From: Desulfobaculum xiamenense
Lineage (GTDB): Bacteria; Desulfobacterota; Desulfovibrionia; Desulfovibrionales; Desulfovibrionaceae
Direction of reading: 5' to 3'
Assembly: GCF_011927665.1 (NCBI RefSeq)
Contig: NZ_JAATJA010000002.1
Coordinates: forward strand, 496,001-560,000
DNA length: 64,000 nucleotides
Part shown: one piece after another, positions 35,072 to 43,558 of the stretch
Layout: each line of letters opens with the position of its first letter
Numbering within the stretch: position 1 is the first letter of the stretch
Position numbers and translations under genes: made by a program
The notes under the pieces: model-generated
The model's input: only the letters and a program-made list of their open reading frames with translations
What the model was told of the DNA's origin: nothing
Databases searched by the model: none

Positions 35072-36676
35072 CTAGGCCTTGCGCAACATCATCCACTGCT
35101 GGGCAATGGACAGGATGTTGTTCACGAGCCAGTAGACGACCAGTCCTGCGGGGAAGTTCAGGAACAGGAACGTGAAGATCACGGGCATGAAGAGCATCAT
35201 CTTGGCCTGGGTCGGATCGCCGGGTGCAGGGGTCATCTTCTGCTGGAGGAACATGGAGGCGCCCATGATCAGCGGAGTGACGTAGAAGGGATCCTTGGCC
35301 GACAGGTCGGCCAGCCAGATGATGTCCGTGAAGGGCACGTGGGTGATGAAGGGCGCGTGGCGCAGTTCGATGGCACCCAGCAGAGCCTGATACAGACCGA
35401 AGAAGACGGGAATCTGGAGCATCATCGGCAGGCAGCCGCCAGCCGGATTCACCTTGTACGTCTTGTACAGGCGCATCATCTCCTCGTTCATCTTCTGGCG
35501 GTCATCCTTGTACTGCTCGCGGACCTTGGCCATGAGCGGCTGAATTTTCTTCATCTGATTCATGGACTTGTAGCTTTTGTGAGAGAGCGGCCAGAACACG
35601 ATCTTGATGAGGATGGTCAGCAGGATGATGGCCACGCCCCAGTTCCCCACGAAGCCGTGGAAGAAGTGCAGGAGCTTGAGCAGCGGCTTGGAGAGCACGT
35701 CAAAGAAGCCGTAGGTCACGAGCTGGGACAGGCCGCCGGGGGCGGCGTCGAGGTACTGCTCCATGACCGGGCCGAAGTAGTAGCTGGTGGCGATCTCGCG
35801 GGCCGCGCCGGGGGCGAGGTCCACGGCCTCCTTGTCGAGCTGGAGGCGGAACAGGTCGCTCTGGAAATTGGTGCGCAGGGTCAGGTCGCCCGGTTCGGGG
35901 GCGACTGCCAGCGTGAAGTAGTTGCTCTGCACCGCGCCCCACTGCACGCCGTCGGTCAGCTTGATGCCCTTGGCGAGGTCGTCGCGGTCGCTCTCGTTGT
36001 CCACGCCGTCGCTGGTGAGGAAGGAGACGCGCGTGGGATTGTAGCGGTCTTCCTTGCCGGTCAGGTCTGCGGAGGCGATGGCGAAGCCGAGGCGTCCGGA
36101 CTGCGGCGTGGTGGAGGTGTTGGTCAGGCTGACCTTCTCGTTGATGAGGTAGTTGTCGGCCTGGAAGGAGAAGGTGCGGTGGATGAGCAGATCGCCCACC
36201 TGACCGGTGAAGGTCAGGCTGCCGTTATTGTCCACGAGCAGGCTCAGGGAGTCGGCTTCGGGAGCGGCCCACTGACCGTCGCGCCAGGTTCCCTGTCCGT
36301 TCCACAGAAGCCCGAGGGTGCCACGGTTGATGGCGGCGTCGGACACGAGGTTCACGGGGCGGGAGCCGGGTTCGATGGTTTCCTTGTAGCGCTTCAGCTC
36401 GAAGGAGGTCAGCACGCCGCCTTCGGAGTTGAATATGGCCTTGTACAGAGGCGTCTCCACGACGACATCGCGTCCGGCGGAGGCCACGAAGGCCGGAGCC
36501 TCGGCGGGCACTGCGGGAGCGGTGGCGTCGGGGGCGGTGAGGGTCTGGGCCTGTTCGGTCTGGGTCTGATTGGTCTGCGCGGGGTTCTGGCCGGGCTGCG
36601 GGCCGAAGAAATAGCTCCAGACCACGAGCACGATCATGGACAGACCAACGGCAAGAATGACTCGCTTGTTATCCAT
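35072..36676 (-). CDS. yidC: Membrane protein insertase YidC
   Basis: 534 residues, the length of Gram-negative YidC. An N-terminal membrane segment ([24 protein letters not shown]) is followed by a Gln/Thr/Ala-rich linker and a large periplasmic beta domain. The C-terminal insertase core reads [91 protein letters not shown] and ends [16 protein letters not shown]. It inserts and folds inner-membrane proteins alone or with Sec. ATG 36676 is favoured; a GTG three codons upstream is possible. The start overlaps yidD by 8 bases. Confidence 0.96.
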   Translation of the reverse strand: MDNKRVILAVGLSMIVLVVWSYFFGPQPGQNPAQTNQTQTEQAQTLTAPDATAPAVPAEAPAFVASAGRDVVVETPLYKAIFNSEGGVLTSFELKRYKETIEPGSRPVNLVSDAAINRGTLGLLWNGQGTWRDGQWAAPEADSLSLLVDNNGSLTFTGQVGDLLIHRTFSFQADNYLINEKVSLTNTSTTPQSGRLGFAIASADLTGKEDRYNPTRVSFLTSDGVDNESDRDDLAKGIKLTDGVQWGAVQSNYFTLAVAPEPGDLTLRTNFQSDLFRLQLDKEAVDLAPGAAREIATSYYFGPVMEQYLDAAPGGLSQLVTYGFFDVLSKPLLKLLHFFHGFVGNWGVAIILLTILIKIVFWPLSHKSYKSMNQMKKIQPLMAKVREQYKDDRQKMNEEMMRLYKTYKVNPAGGCLPMMLQIPVFFGLYQALLGAIELRHAPFITHVPFTDIIWLADLSAKDPFYVTPLIMGASMFLQQKMTPAPGDPTQAKMMLFMPVIFTFLFLNFPAGLVVYWLVNNILSIAQQWMMLRKA

Positions 36677-36944
36677 TGGATGCACCTGCTAAACGATGGC
36701 GTTTGTGTGAGGGCGACTCTGCGGGCTGCCGTTTTGGCGGAACGGGGTCAAGACCGCCTTTGCAGAAGGGATGGCAGCGCAGAATGCGCCAGGCTGCAAG
36801 GAGACCGCCCCGGAGCGCGCCGTGCACGCGCACGGCCTCAAGGGCGTAAGAAGAACATGTGGGCACGAACCTGCAAGTCGGCGGGAAGAGCGGGGAGATA
36901 CAGCGCTGATATGCGCGGATGAGCAGGATAAGAAGCGTGCGCAT
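36669..36944 (-). CDS. yidD: Membrane protein insertion efficiency factor YidD
   Basis: 91 residues. [42 protein letters not shown], then [18 protein letters not shown], is the YidD signature with its conserved cysteines. It is an amphipathic membrane-associated protein that helps YidC-dependent insertion. It overlaps yidC by 8 bases and starts 5 bases after rnpA, so translation is probably coupled through the block. Longer upstream reading in this frame lies inside rnpA and is not conserved. Confidence 0.93.
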   Translation of the reverse strand: MRTLLILLIRAYQRCISPLFPPTCRFVPTCSSYALEAVRVHGALRGGLLAAWRILRCHPFCKGGLDPVPPKRQPAESPSHKRHRLAGASNG

Positions 36945-36948
36945 GATT

Positions 36949-37344
36949 CTATCGTTTCCGGGAGGAACTCCCCGTCGCGGCACATGGTGCCTTTTGGGCG
37001 TTGACCACGAGCGCGAGCAGTTCGTCCCGCACGGTCTGCATGAGCAGAGTCTTCGCGTCAACGTGGCGCTTGGGGACTACGACAAAATCCAGCGCAACGG
37101 AGATTCTCTCCTGATGCAACCGGAAGAACTCGCGCAACAGACGCTTGATGCGATTGCGTCTGACCGCGGACCCCACTTTCCTGCTCACGGCGAAGCCGGC
37201 GCGCCATACTCCTTCCGGAAAACCGGAGGGCAGCGCGAAAAGTAAAAAATGCCGTGAATGGTATCGCCGGCCTCGCTCGTAGCAGGCCAGGAACTCGGGG
37301 CGCCTGGTCAGGCGATGCGTGCGCGGGAAACTTAGACAGCTAAT
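36949..37344 (-). CDS. rnpA: Ribonuclease P protein component (apparent ATT start)
   Basis: About 131 residues if read from ATT 37344. The beginning, (M)[18 protein letters not shown], aligns without a gap to the MVKLAFPRELRL opening of E. coli Rnp[16 protein letters not shown] and [22 protein letters not shown] (the RNR motif) follow. No ATG, GTG or TTG exists in frame between the upstream in-frame TAA inside rpmH and a GTG at 37188, which would delete half of the protein. AAAGGGA lies about 9 bases before the ATT. A CTG at 37311 is the other candidate. RnpA assists RNase P in 5' maturation of tRNA. It overlaps rpmH by 13 bases. Confidence 0.85.
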   Translation of the reverse strand: MSCLSFPRTHRLTRRPEFLACYERGRRYHSRHFLLFALPSGFPEGVWRAGFAVSRKVGSAVRRNRIKRLLREFFRLHQERISVALDFVVVPKRHVDAKTLLMQTVRDELLALVVNAQKAPCAATGSSSRKR

Positions 37345-37466
37345 CTTTTGCGTCCCTTTGCGCGCCTGCGGCGCAGCACTGCACGGCCGTTCGCGCTGCG
37401 GGAACGGACCAGGAAACCGTGGGTTCTCTTACGCCGGGTCTTGCTCGGCTGGTATGTTCTTTTCAT
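37332..37466 (-). CDS. rpmH: 50S ribosomal protein L34
   Basis: 44 residues: [20 protein letters not shown] followed by a basic tail ending KGRKRLAV, the standard L34 sequence. AAGGAGAAA precedes ATG 37466. It is the first gene of the rpmH-rnpA-yidD-yidC-jag transcript and overlaps rnpA. Confidence 0.97.
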   Translation of the reverse strand: MKRTYQPSKTRRKRTHGFLVRSRSANGRAVLRRRRAKGRKRLAV

Positions 37467-37498
37467 GATGATTTCTCCTTGGCAAAGCTAAACGATAG

Positions 37499-37527
37499 TA
37501 GGTACCCCCATGCCCCGCGAAAGTCAA
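37499..37527 (-). promoter_or_regulatory. Sigma-70-type promoter for rpmH
   Basis: On the - strand, -35 TTGACT (37522-37527) and -10 TACCTA (37499-37504) are separated by exactly 17 bases. Transcription would start about 25 bases upstream of the rpmH ATG. Confidence 0.6.
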
Positions 37528-37686
37528 GCCGCACGGCTTTCCGCGCGGGTGGGACCCTGCGTGTGCGGCGCGCGTTTCGCGACGCCTTGGCGCAGTGTGG
37601 TACCGATCTCGTCTTCTGGGGCAAGGGGCGCTATGTGCCTGAACGCGGAAGCGATGTCAAGCGAATGCATATCGCCAGCTTTACAT

Positions 37687-38583
37687 CTAGGATTCGAGAA
37701 GGGATAGCGCCATGCGCGGAAGCGTGTTGGCCTGCGCCAGCATGGCTACTGCGGCGTTGGAAAGTATCTGGCTGCGGACGAAGGCGGTCATTTCCAGCGC
37801 CACGTCCACGTCGGAGATGCGCGATTCGGCGGCCTGAAGGTTTTCGGCCATGATGGCGAGATTGGTCACGGCGTAGAGGCGGTTTTCCAGCGCGCCGAGG
37901 TTGGCGCGGATGCGGTCCTTCGAGATGATGGCCGTGGTGAGCGCTGAGAGCGCGTTTTGCGCGGCGGACTGGGTGGAGATGCTCCGGCCCTGCGCGGAGG
38001 TGGCCGCGCCGGTGCCCATGCCCAGCGCGGAAGCGGTGATGTTGCCTATGCTGATGTAGTAGTAGTCCTCGGCGCAGTCGTTGGCCGTGCCGAAGTGGAC
38101 CTTGAGCGGCCCGGTGGAGACGAGGGCGCTGCCAGAGTGCAGAGAGTTCTCGCCCGAGAGGTTGCCGTTGAGCAGGTGGATGCCGTTGAAGTCCGTGGCG
38201 TTGGCGATGCGCGAAATCTCGCTGGCCATGGCCTGATATTCGGAATCGATGATGAGCCGCTGGTCCGAGTTGTAGGTGCCGGATGCCGCCTGCTCGGCCA
38301 GTTCCTTCATGCGGGTGAGCTTTTCGTCGATGATCTGGGCCGCGCCGTCGGCGGTCTGAATAAGGGATATGGCGTCGTTGACGTTGCGGATGCCCTGATT
38401 CATGCTCGCGATGTCGGCACGCATCAGTTCGCGGATGGCGAGGCCCGCGGCGTCGTCCGCCGCGGTGGCGATGCGCAGCCCCGAGGACAGCTTGCGCACC
38501 GATCCCGCAAGGGACGTGAACGCAACGGACATGTTGCGTGCGGCGTTGGTCGCCATGAGGTTGTGCTGAATGATCAGTGACAC
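37687..38583 (-). CDS. Flagellin
   Basis: 298 residues. The N terminus SLIIQHNLMATNAARN and LAGSVRKLSSGLRIATAADDAAGLAI are the D0/D1 helices of bacterial flagellin; the C terminus NLQAAESRISDVDVALEMTAF...ILSNAAVAMLAQANTLPRMALSLLES is the matching C-terminal D0/D1 pair. The middle domain is short, so outer D2/D3 domains are mostly absent. It polymerises into the flagellar filament. GTG 38583 is chosen because the conserved N terminus starts there and GGGAGGTG precedes it; the upstream frame is not conserved. A FliA-type promoter lies upstream. Confidence 0.93.
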   Translation of the reverse strand: MSLIIQHNLMATNAARNMSVAFTSLAGSVRKLSSGLRIATAADDAAGLAIRELMRADIASMNQGIRNVNDAISLIQTADGAAQIIDEKLTRMKELAEQAASGTYNSDQRLIIDSEYQAMASEISRIANATDFNGIHLLNGNLSGENSLHSGSALVSTGPLKVHFGTANDCAEDYYYISIGNITASALGMGTGAATSAQGRSISTQSAAQNALSALTTAIISKDRIRANLGALENRLYAVTNLAIMAENLQAAESRISDVDVALEMTAFVRSQILSNAAVAMLAQANTLPRMALSLLES

Positions 38584-38641
38584 GGGCACCTCCCGGTGTC
38601 GGTCGAACACGTCGTCCGGCCGATGTCGCGAACTGGTGGTC

Positions 38642-38668
38642 TTATCGGCAAAATCGGGGTGTGCCTTG
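38642..38668 (-). promoter_or_regulatory. FliA (sigma-28)-type flagellin promoter
   Basis: GCCGATAA, a perfect sigma-28 -10 element, reads on the - strand at 38642-38649, with a weaker -35 (CAAGGCAC) 11 bases upstream. It lies about 60 bases before the flagellin GTG. Confidence 0.7.
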
Positions 38669-38786
38669 AGGTCCGCCGCCGGGGTTTGCGGCGCGAAACC
38701 TTGACCGGACGGGGCTTCTGGGGCACTTCTTCCTTGCATGGGTGACGGTTGCGTCATCAGATGAATATTTCACGAAGGAGAGACGA

Positions 38787-39446
38787 ATGGACAATCCAGT
38801 GCAGGCATTCAGGAGCGGACGTCTGGAACAGGTGGCCAAGGCTCTGGAGCGCAACGGCTTTGCGGCTACCGTCGTGCCCGACGAGAACGCCGCCCGCGAG
38901 CTGGTGCTCGGCTCCATCATTCCCGAGCTTGTCGCGCAGGGCGCGAAGGTCGCGGCCTTTGGCGGTTCCGTGACGGTCGTCCACTCCGGCGTGTACGAGG
39001 CCGTGAAGGCGCACCCGGATCTCGAAGTTCTCGACACCTACGACCGGACCGACCCCGCCCATACCCTCGAACTGCGGCGGCAGGCGCTTTTGTCCGACAT
39101 TTTCATCACCGGCACCAACGCCGTCACCGAGGATGGCAAGCTGGTGAATCTCGACGGCACCGGCAACCGCGTGGCCGCGCTGGCCTACGGGCCGCGAAAC
39201 GTCATCGTGCTTGTCGGCGGCAACAAGGTCGTGGCCGACGTGGACTCCGGCATGCGCCGCATCCGCGAGTACGCCGCGCCGGTCAACGCCATCCGCCTCG
39301 ACCGCAAGACCCCGTGCACCAAGACCCTGCACTGCGAGGACTGTTCCAGCCCGGACCGCATCTGCAATTCGTGGCTGGTGACGGCCAAGTCCGCACCGAA
39401 GAAGCGCATTCGCGTCGTGCTCATCGACGCGGAGGCCGGATTCTAG
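38787..39446 (+). CDS. LUD (LutC/DUF162-type) domain protein
   Basis: 219 residues. The LUD-domain pattern is visible: IIPELVAQGAKVAAFGGSVTVVHSGVYEAV, LLSDIFITGTNAVTEDGKLVNLDGTGNRVAALAYGPRNVIVLVG and IREYAAPVNAIRLDRKTPC. The C terminus has four Cys in CTKTLHCEDCSSPDRIC that could bind a metal. LUD proteins include LutC/LutB of lactate oxidation and stand-alone members of unknown role. In anaerobes this single-domain type is often called lactate utilization protein, but the reaction is not shown here. AAGGAGAGACGA precedes ATG 38787. Confidence 0.85.
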   Translation: MDNPVQAFRSGRLEQVAKALERNGFAATVVPDENAARELVLGSIIPELVAQGAKVAAFGGSVTVVHSGVYEAVKAHPDLEVLDTYDRTDPAHTLELRRQALLSDIFITGTNAVTEDGKLVNLDGTGNRVAALAYGPRNVIVLVGGNKVVADVDSGMRRIREYAAPVNAIRLDRKTPCTKTLHCEDCSSPDRICNSWLVTAKSAPKKRIRVVLIDAEAGF

Positions 39447-40085
39447 GTGGCGGTCGGCATGCCCTTCGCAACCCCGCCGTGGGACGCGGCGATTTTCGAT
39501 GCCCTGCACTTCGGCACGCGAAACGCGGTGTTCGACGTGCTTATGCCGCTGGTGTCGTCACCGGCTTTTCTGTGGCTGACCGTGGGCCTTGCCGTGGCCG
39601 CCGGTTTGCGCAACCGGACGTGGAGCCGCCGGGCCGTGGTGTTCGTCGCCCTTGTGGCGTCCCTCGCCCTTGCCGACGCGGGCACCAACGTGGTTAAGAA
39701 GCAGGTGGGGCGGCTGCGGCCGCTCAACGCGCTGCCCATGGTCCATTATCACGAGGACGGCGAGTGGCGGCAGCGCCCAGCGGATTTCGTGCCAGTGAAG
39801 CCGCGCGGCAATTCCTATCCCTCGGCCCATGCGGCCAACTCCATGGCCGTGGCCTGCGTGGCGCTGTTCTTCTGGCCCCGCGCGGTGCGCTTCGCGTGGA
39901 CTTTGCCGTTTCTGGTGGGGTTCTCGCGGGTGTATCTGGCCAAGCACTATCCCACGGACGTGGCCATGGGCTGGCTGTTCGGCGTGGCTGTGGCCTGTTG
40001 CGTGTGTGCCGCGCTCACCGCGCTTCGTGTGCCATCGCTTGATGGGGCGTCCCGGCCGGACGCCTCGCCGCCCGTGCGGACCTGA
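39447..40085 (+). CDS. PAP2-family membrane phosphatase
   Basis: 212 residues with several hydrophobic segments. The three phosphatase motifs are present: KKQVGRLRP (K-x6-RP), SYPSAHAANSMA (PSGH variant with Ala) and SRVYLAKHYPTDVAMG (SR-x5-H-x3-D). Members dephosphorylate lipid phosphates such as undecaprenyl diphosphate or phosphatidic acid. The first codon is GTG 39447, directly after the LUD stop; an in-frame ATG at 39459 is an alternative. A good terminator follows. Confidence 0.88.
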   Translation: MAVGMPFATPPWDAAIFDALHFGTRNAVFDVLMPLVSSPAFLWLTVGLAVAAGLRNRTWSRRAVVFVALVASLALADAGTNVVKKQVGRLRPLNALPMVHYHEDGEWRQRPADFVPVKPRGNSYPSAHAANSMAVACVALFFWPRAVRFAWTLPFLVGFSRVYLAKHYPTDVAMGWLFGVAVACCVCAALTALRVPSLDGASRPDASPPVRT

Positions 40086-40110
40086 TTCGCATTCCAGAGC
40101 CTGAAAATGA

Positions 40111-40156
40111 TTCGGCCCGCCCTCGCACTGTCGCGAAGGCGGGCCGAAATGTTTTT
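40111..40156 (+). terminator. Rho-independent terminator
   Basis: A 16-bp stem (TTCGGCCCGCCCTCGC with one wobble against GCGAAGGCGGGCCGAA), then ATGTTTTT. Confidence 0.85.
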
Positions 40157-40172
40157 CGTGCCGGGAGCTGGG

Positions 40173-40847
40173 TCACTCGTCGTTGTTCATGACGCTGGCT
40201 CCACGGCGGGAGCGGTACAGCCGGAAGCCGATCCACGTGGAGGCCACGAAGAGCACCACGCTTAAGGTGATGCGCAGGGCCGGGTCCACGTTGAAGCCGC
40301 TACCGAGCAGGGCGAAGATGAGCGTCTGCGGAATGAAGCCCAGCGCGGAACCCGCGAGGTAGGGCGTGGCGCGTACGCCGCTCACACCGGCCAGCAGGTT
40401 GGTGAGCAGATTGCTGCCCACGGGCATGAAGCGGATGACGAGGGTGGTGCTGAAGGTGTTTCCGCGCAGGAATTCGTCCACCTTGCGGATGCGATGGCCG
40501 AAGCGGCGCGCCACGAAGGAGCGCCCGAACAGCCGTGCGTAGAAGAAGGCCATGGCGCAGCCGATGGCGGTGCCGAGCGTGCCGAGGGCCGTTCCGGTTA
40601 CGAATCCGAAGGCGTAGCCGCCGAGGAAGCTCACCACCTGTCGCGGCAGGCCCACTGCGGTGAACAGCGCCGCCGCGAGGGTGAACATGCCAAGCCCCGC
40701 CGCGCCGTGTCCGCGAATGTGCGTGTCGATCCAGCGCTCGTCCATGGTTCCGCCGAGGTCCATGGCGTTGAGCAGCGCGCCAGCCGCGACGAGCACGGCC
40801 AGCATGACGAATCCTTTGAAATAGGCGCGGGCCTGTTTGCGATCCAA
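40173..40847 (-). CDS. VTT (DedA/TVP38-type) membrane protein
   Basis: 224 residues, five or six hydrophobic segments. GLPRQVVSFLGGYAFGFVTGTALGTLGTAIGCAMAFFYARLFG and FMPVGSNLLTNLLAGVSGVR...GSALGFIPQTLIFALLGSGF are the VTT-domain hairpin motifs. VTT proteins are lipid scramblases or undecaprenyl-phosphate/phospholipid transporters (family knowledge). No ATG is near the conserved N terminus; TTG 40847 with GGGAG upstream is the most likely start. It forms a small cluster with a LAB_N-like protein and a GT2 enzyme. Confidence 0.8.
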   Translation of the reverse strand: MDRKQARAYFKGFVMLAVLVAAGALLNAMDLGGTMDERWIDTHIRGHGAAGLGMFTLAAALFTAVGLPRQVVSFLGGYAFGFVTGTALGTLGTAIGCAMAFFYARLFGRSFVARRFGHRIRKVDEFLRGNTFSTTLVIRFMPVGSNLLTNLLAGVSGVRATPYLAGSALGFIPQTLIFALLGSGFNVDPALRITLSVVLFVASTWIGFRLYRSRRGASVMNNDE

Positions 40848-40878
40848 GTGCAGCTCCCGAAAATTGGGGACGGTGATA

Positions 40879-41130
40879 TCAGCTCCGTCGTCCCGGCTGG
40901 GCGGGGCGGCGCAGATACAAAAGGAGAGAGGCGCACGCCGCGAGGCATTGCCCCGTGGCGAGCACGATGTCGTGCCGATGCCATGCCGCCGCAAGGCAGC
41001 AGAGCATGCCGATCACGGCCGCGAAGATGGCCGGTGGCCTCGGTCGGTCGTGCAGGATGACCTGTGCGGCGAACCATCCCTGAAGGGTGAGGCCTGCGGC
41101 GAGCGCCCACCAGGAATGGTCCGTCGGCAT
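40879..41130 (-). CDS. Small LAB_N-domain-like membrane protein
   Basis: 83 residues with three hydrophobic segments. The pattern resembles the lipid-A-disaccharide synthase N-terminal domain (LAB_N): WWALAAGLTLQGWFAAQVILHDRP..., a middle helix and HDIVLATGQCLAACASLLLYLRR. Such domains often stand alone beside polyprenyl-phosphate glycosyltransferases. The start is ATG 41130, 6 bases after the GT2 stop. It may take part in lipid or aminoarabinose-like modification. It is small, so the assignment is by pattern only. Confidence 0.7.
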   Translation of the reverse strand: MPTDHSWWALAAGLTLQGWFAAQVILHDRPRPPAIFAAVIGMLCCLAAAWHRHDIVLATGQCLAACASLLLYLRRPAQPGRRS

Positions 41131-41135
41131 GACGG

Positions 41136-41861
41136 CTAGTTGTGTTCCTTGATGCGGTAATTGGCGAAGCGCTTCTGCATCCAGCACACGGCGAAGAGGT
41201 CGTAGGACGAGGCCACCAGCCGGTCCCACGTGCCGTACTTGCTTTCGCCGTGGCGGCGCGGGCGGTGGTTCACGGGAATCTCCACGACCTTCGCGCCCTG
41301 CATCTTCATGAGGGTGGGCAGGAAGCGGTGCATGCCGGTGAACATGGGCAGCCTGCGGGCCATGTCCGTGCGCATGAGCTTGAGCGAGCAGCCCGTGTCG
41401 CGCACGGTCTCGCGGGTCAGGCGGTTGCGCACGCCGTTGGCGATGATGGAGCTGACGCGCTTGACCAGCGTGTCGCGCCGGGTGGCGCGCCAACCGATGA
41501 CCATGTCCGCGTCGTTGGCCGTGATGGTCTCCACGAGCTTGGCGATGTCCGCCGGGTCGTTCTGGAGGTCTGCATCCATGGTGATGATGACCTCGCCGGT
41601 GGCGGCGGCGAACCCGGCTCCGAAGGCTGCGGACTGGCCGCAGTTCTTCTCGAACGCGAGATAGCGGACGTGGGAATCGTTTTGGGCGAGGTTTTTCATG
41701 ACGGCGAGGGACGTGTCGGTGCTCGCGTCATCGACGAAGATGGTTTCCCACTCCAGGCTCAGAGGCTCGACGGCCTTTCTGATTTCCTCAAACAGTATGG
41801 GCAGGTTCTGTTCCTCGTTGAAAACGGGGATGACCAGTGATACGCTTTTGATATCGATCAT
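41136..41861 (-). CDS. DPM1-type polyprenyl-phosphate glycosyltransferase (GT2)
   Basis: 241 residues. VSLVIPVFNEEQNLPILFEEI, ETIFVDDASTD, GQSAAFGAGFAAATGEVIITMDADLQNDP (D-x-D) and VNHRPRRHGESKYG define the dolichyl/undecaprenyl-phosphate mannosyl- or glycosyltransferase subfamily (ArnC/DPM1). It has no C-terminal membrane helices, so it is probably peripheral. It transfers a sugar from a nucleotide donor to polyprenyl phosphate. ATG 41861 is used; a TTG at 41912 would add 17 residues. It is divergent from the tRNA pair. Confidence 0.87.
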   Translation of the reverse strand: MIDIKSVSLVIPVFNEEQNLPILFEEIRKAVEPLSLEWETIFVDDASTDTSLAVMKNLAQNDSHVRYLAFEKNCGQSAAFGAGFAAATGEVIITMDADLQNDPADIAKLVETITANDADMVIGWRATRRDTLVKRVSSIIANGVRNRLTRETVRDTGCSLKLMRTDMARRLPMFTGMHRFLPTLMKMQGAKVVEIPVNHRPRRHGESKYGTWDRLVASSYDLFAVCWMQKRFANYRIKEHN

Positions 41862-41905
41862 GACCGGACTGGGATAGTCAATTTGGAAAAAGTTGTAAAT
41901 AGTGT

Positions 41906-41935
41906 TTGACAATCGTCAGACCACAGGTGTAGACA
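41906..41935 (+). promoter_or_regulatory. Promoter of the first tRNA-fMet gene
   Basis: -35 TTGACA (41906-41911), 18-base spacer, -10 TAGACA (41930-41935). The same TAGACA box, with TTGCCA at -35, precedes the second copy. Confidence 0.6.
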
Positions 41936-41953
41936 CTCGTTTCTCGACAGCGT

Positions 41954-42030
<77 letters not shown>

Positions 42031-42040
42031 ACGATCATCC

Positions 42041-42070
42041 GAGCCTCGGGCTTTGGCCCGAGGCTCTTCT
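42041..42070 (+). terminator. Terminator after tRNA-fMet copy 1
   Basis: A 10-bp stem (GAGCCTCGGG / CCCGAGGCTC) with a 6-base loop, then TTCT. It separates the two tRNA transcripts. Confidence 0.75.
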
Positions 42071-42144
42071 CATCACAACGGATGCATCCTGTCGAGAATG
42101 ATTTTCCCCGGATCGACGAAATCGGAAAATGTCCGAAAAAGTCC

Positions 42145-42173
42145 TTGCCAAGGGAAGATCGAAAGCGTAGACA
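42145..42173 (+). promoter_or_regulatory. Promoter of the second tRNA-fMet gene
   Basis: -35 TTGCCA (42145-42150), 17-base spacer, -10 TAGACA (42168-42173), 17 bases before the tRNA. Confidence 0.55.
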
Positions 42174-42190
42174 CGCTTTCGCAACAGCGT

Positions 42191-42267
<77 letters not shown>

Positions 42268-42276
42268 AAGATTATC

Positions 42277-42314
42277 AAAGGGTCTAGCACTTAGTGCTAG
42301 ACCCTTTTGTTTTT
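42277..42314 (+). terminator. Strong terminator after tRNA-fMet copy 2
   Basis: A perfect 14-bp stem (AAAGGGTCTAGCAC / GTGCTAGACCCTTT) with a 3-base loop, then TGTTTTT. Confidence 0.9.
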
Positions 42315-42726
42315 GGGCCGTTAGTCAAGCCTGCAATAGATCCTAATTGTATGAGCTTCTCTGCAGGGATAGTTGAGCTGGACAGGGAGAATTTTTGAAT
42401 ATTGTTTGCGGTCAGGTGGGCTCTAGAATAAACCTATTGGGATCTTACACACTAGCCAACCTAGGATGTGGTGCTGGATGCGTATCATAGATAGCGCTAT
42501 GAGTATCCATGTGGTCGAGGTTCTGCGGGCGGTTAAGTGTTGGTGCTGGGCCTTGTGCGAAAAGTTGCTGATCGTTGAGGGCGCGTTTTGACCCAGGTGG
42601 GATTCGTATGTGATTTGCAAGTTAGATAGAACCACGGGTTTGTGGATCACACAGCATTTCCTTGGGCGAGTCGGGAGTGGCGATATCTTAATTGGTGAGA
42701 ATGGCGAAAAAGAGGAGGAAAGCAAA
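42315..42726. other. AT-rich region downstream of the tRNA-fMet pair
   Basis: About 410 bases of much lower G+C than the rest of the window. I see no ORF with a good ribosome site, no duplicated tRNA end and no integrase. A - strand ORF at 42423-42725 starts inside AT-rich DNA and has no recognisable motif. The base change suggests acquired or decayed DNA at a tRNA locus. Confidence 0.5.
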
Positions 42727-42969
42727 ATGGTAAAATATGATAAGCAAGAAATTATGAAGACAATTTATGAACTTCAAGCGGATTCTGATGGAGGGGTTTT
42801 TGTTGATGAGATATTGCAAGCAATGGGATTGTCAGATTGGGAGCTTGGACCGTTTTCAGAGTTTTGCGCCGAGATGTCTAGGGAGGCGTACTTGGTCGCA
42901 ATTGACGGTGGTGTTCGTTATAGTTTGACTAGGGAAGGGAAAGCGCAAGTAGAGATGCTAATTATGTAA
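42727..42969 (+). CDS. Small AT-rich ORF, winged-helix-like hypothetical protein
   Basis: 80 residues. The codon use is far more AT-rich than the neighbours, so the gene is probably acquired. The ATG at 42727 has AGAGGAGG upstream. The sequence reads KQEIMKTIYELQADSDGGVFVDEILQAMGLSD, then a second helix pair and RYSLTREGKAQVEMLIM. The alternation of helices with a RYSLTREG turn resembles a winged-helix DNA-binding domain, but no family is recognised. It has no downstream partner in the region. It could be a small regulator or an orphan of a lost island. Confidence 0.6.
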   Translation: MVKYDKQEIMKTIYELQADSDGGVFVDEILQAMGLSDWELGPFSEFCAEMSREAYLVAIDGGVRYSLTREGKAQVEMLIM

Positions 42970-43558
42970 TATTATGCATATTCCATAGCGCTTAAGTGAG
43001 ATTACTGAAAGCATATAATTGTCGATGCATATGTGATCAAAAGTGGATATACAGGCATGCTCATGATTCCATAATTGAATTCTGAGATTGAAGTGTGCTT
43101 CGTAACTCAATTCATTTTGTTACTATCAATGAATTGCTATCCTTGTTTTCGTTCCGTTGGGTGTGCCGAGATTTAGGTGGCCGCTCAGGTAGACAATAGG
43201 GTGGAAGGCTTCTTGCCTTTTTGTGTTTGGTTGAATTATACCGCGTGCGTCTCGGCCATCCTGAAGCGATTTTGCAATGATTGACCGCGTCGCCGCTAGC
43301 CATTCTCTTTGTCGCGCTAGTTTTTCGAGTTGTGCGGTAAAGTTTTCTGCCGCGGGTGGGAGAACCCATAGTTTTAATAGTTTGTTGGGAGAAGAAGGCC
43401 CTGTCAGTGGATCTGGGGACAACTCCCCGATCCCTCATAAGTTCCCCCCCCCGCCCGTCTGCCCCATCCGGAAAGGTGCGCGCGCACCCGTTGCCTTCCG
43501 GGCCGGGTTCGGGCAATGTGCGCGGCGTGCAGAGTGATTTGATCATCAGGAGGACGAT
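42970..43558. other. AT-rich to GC-rich transition with no clear gene
   Basis: The first 170 bases are very AT-rich, then G+C rises. A - strand ORF at 43126-43422 (about 98 codons) has no recognisable motif and no neighbour to support it; I do not call it as a gene. A run of nine C residues lies at about 43443-43451. No tRNA end repeat, IS end or terminator was seen. Confidence 0.4.

Noticed and set aside
33830-36922. 1030-residue + strand open frame
   Set aside because: It runs antisense to jag and yidC. The - strand genes have strong family motifs; the + frame has low-complexity Gly/His/Val composition expected from GC-rich antisense codons.
43126-43422. 98-residue - strand ORF in the AT-rich region
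   Set aside because: No ribosome site, motif or neighbouring partner supports it. Kept as unassigned DNA.
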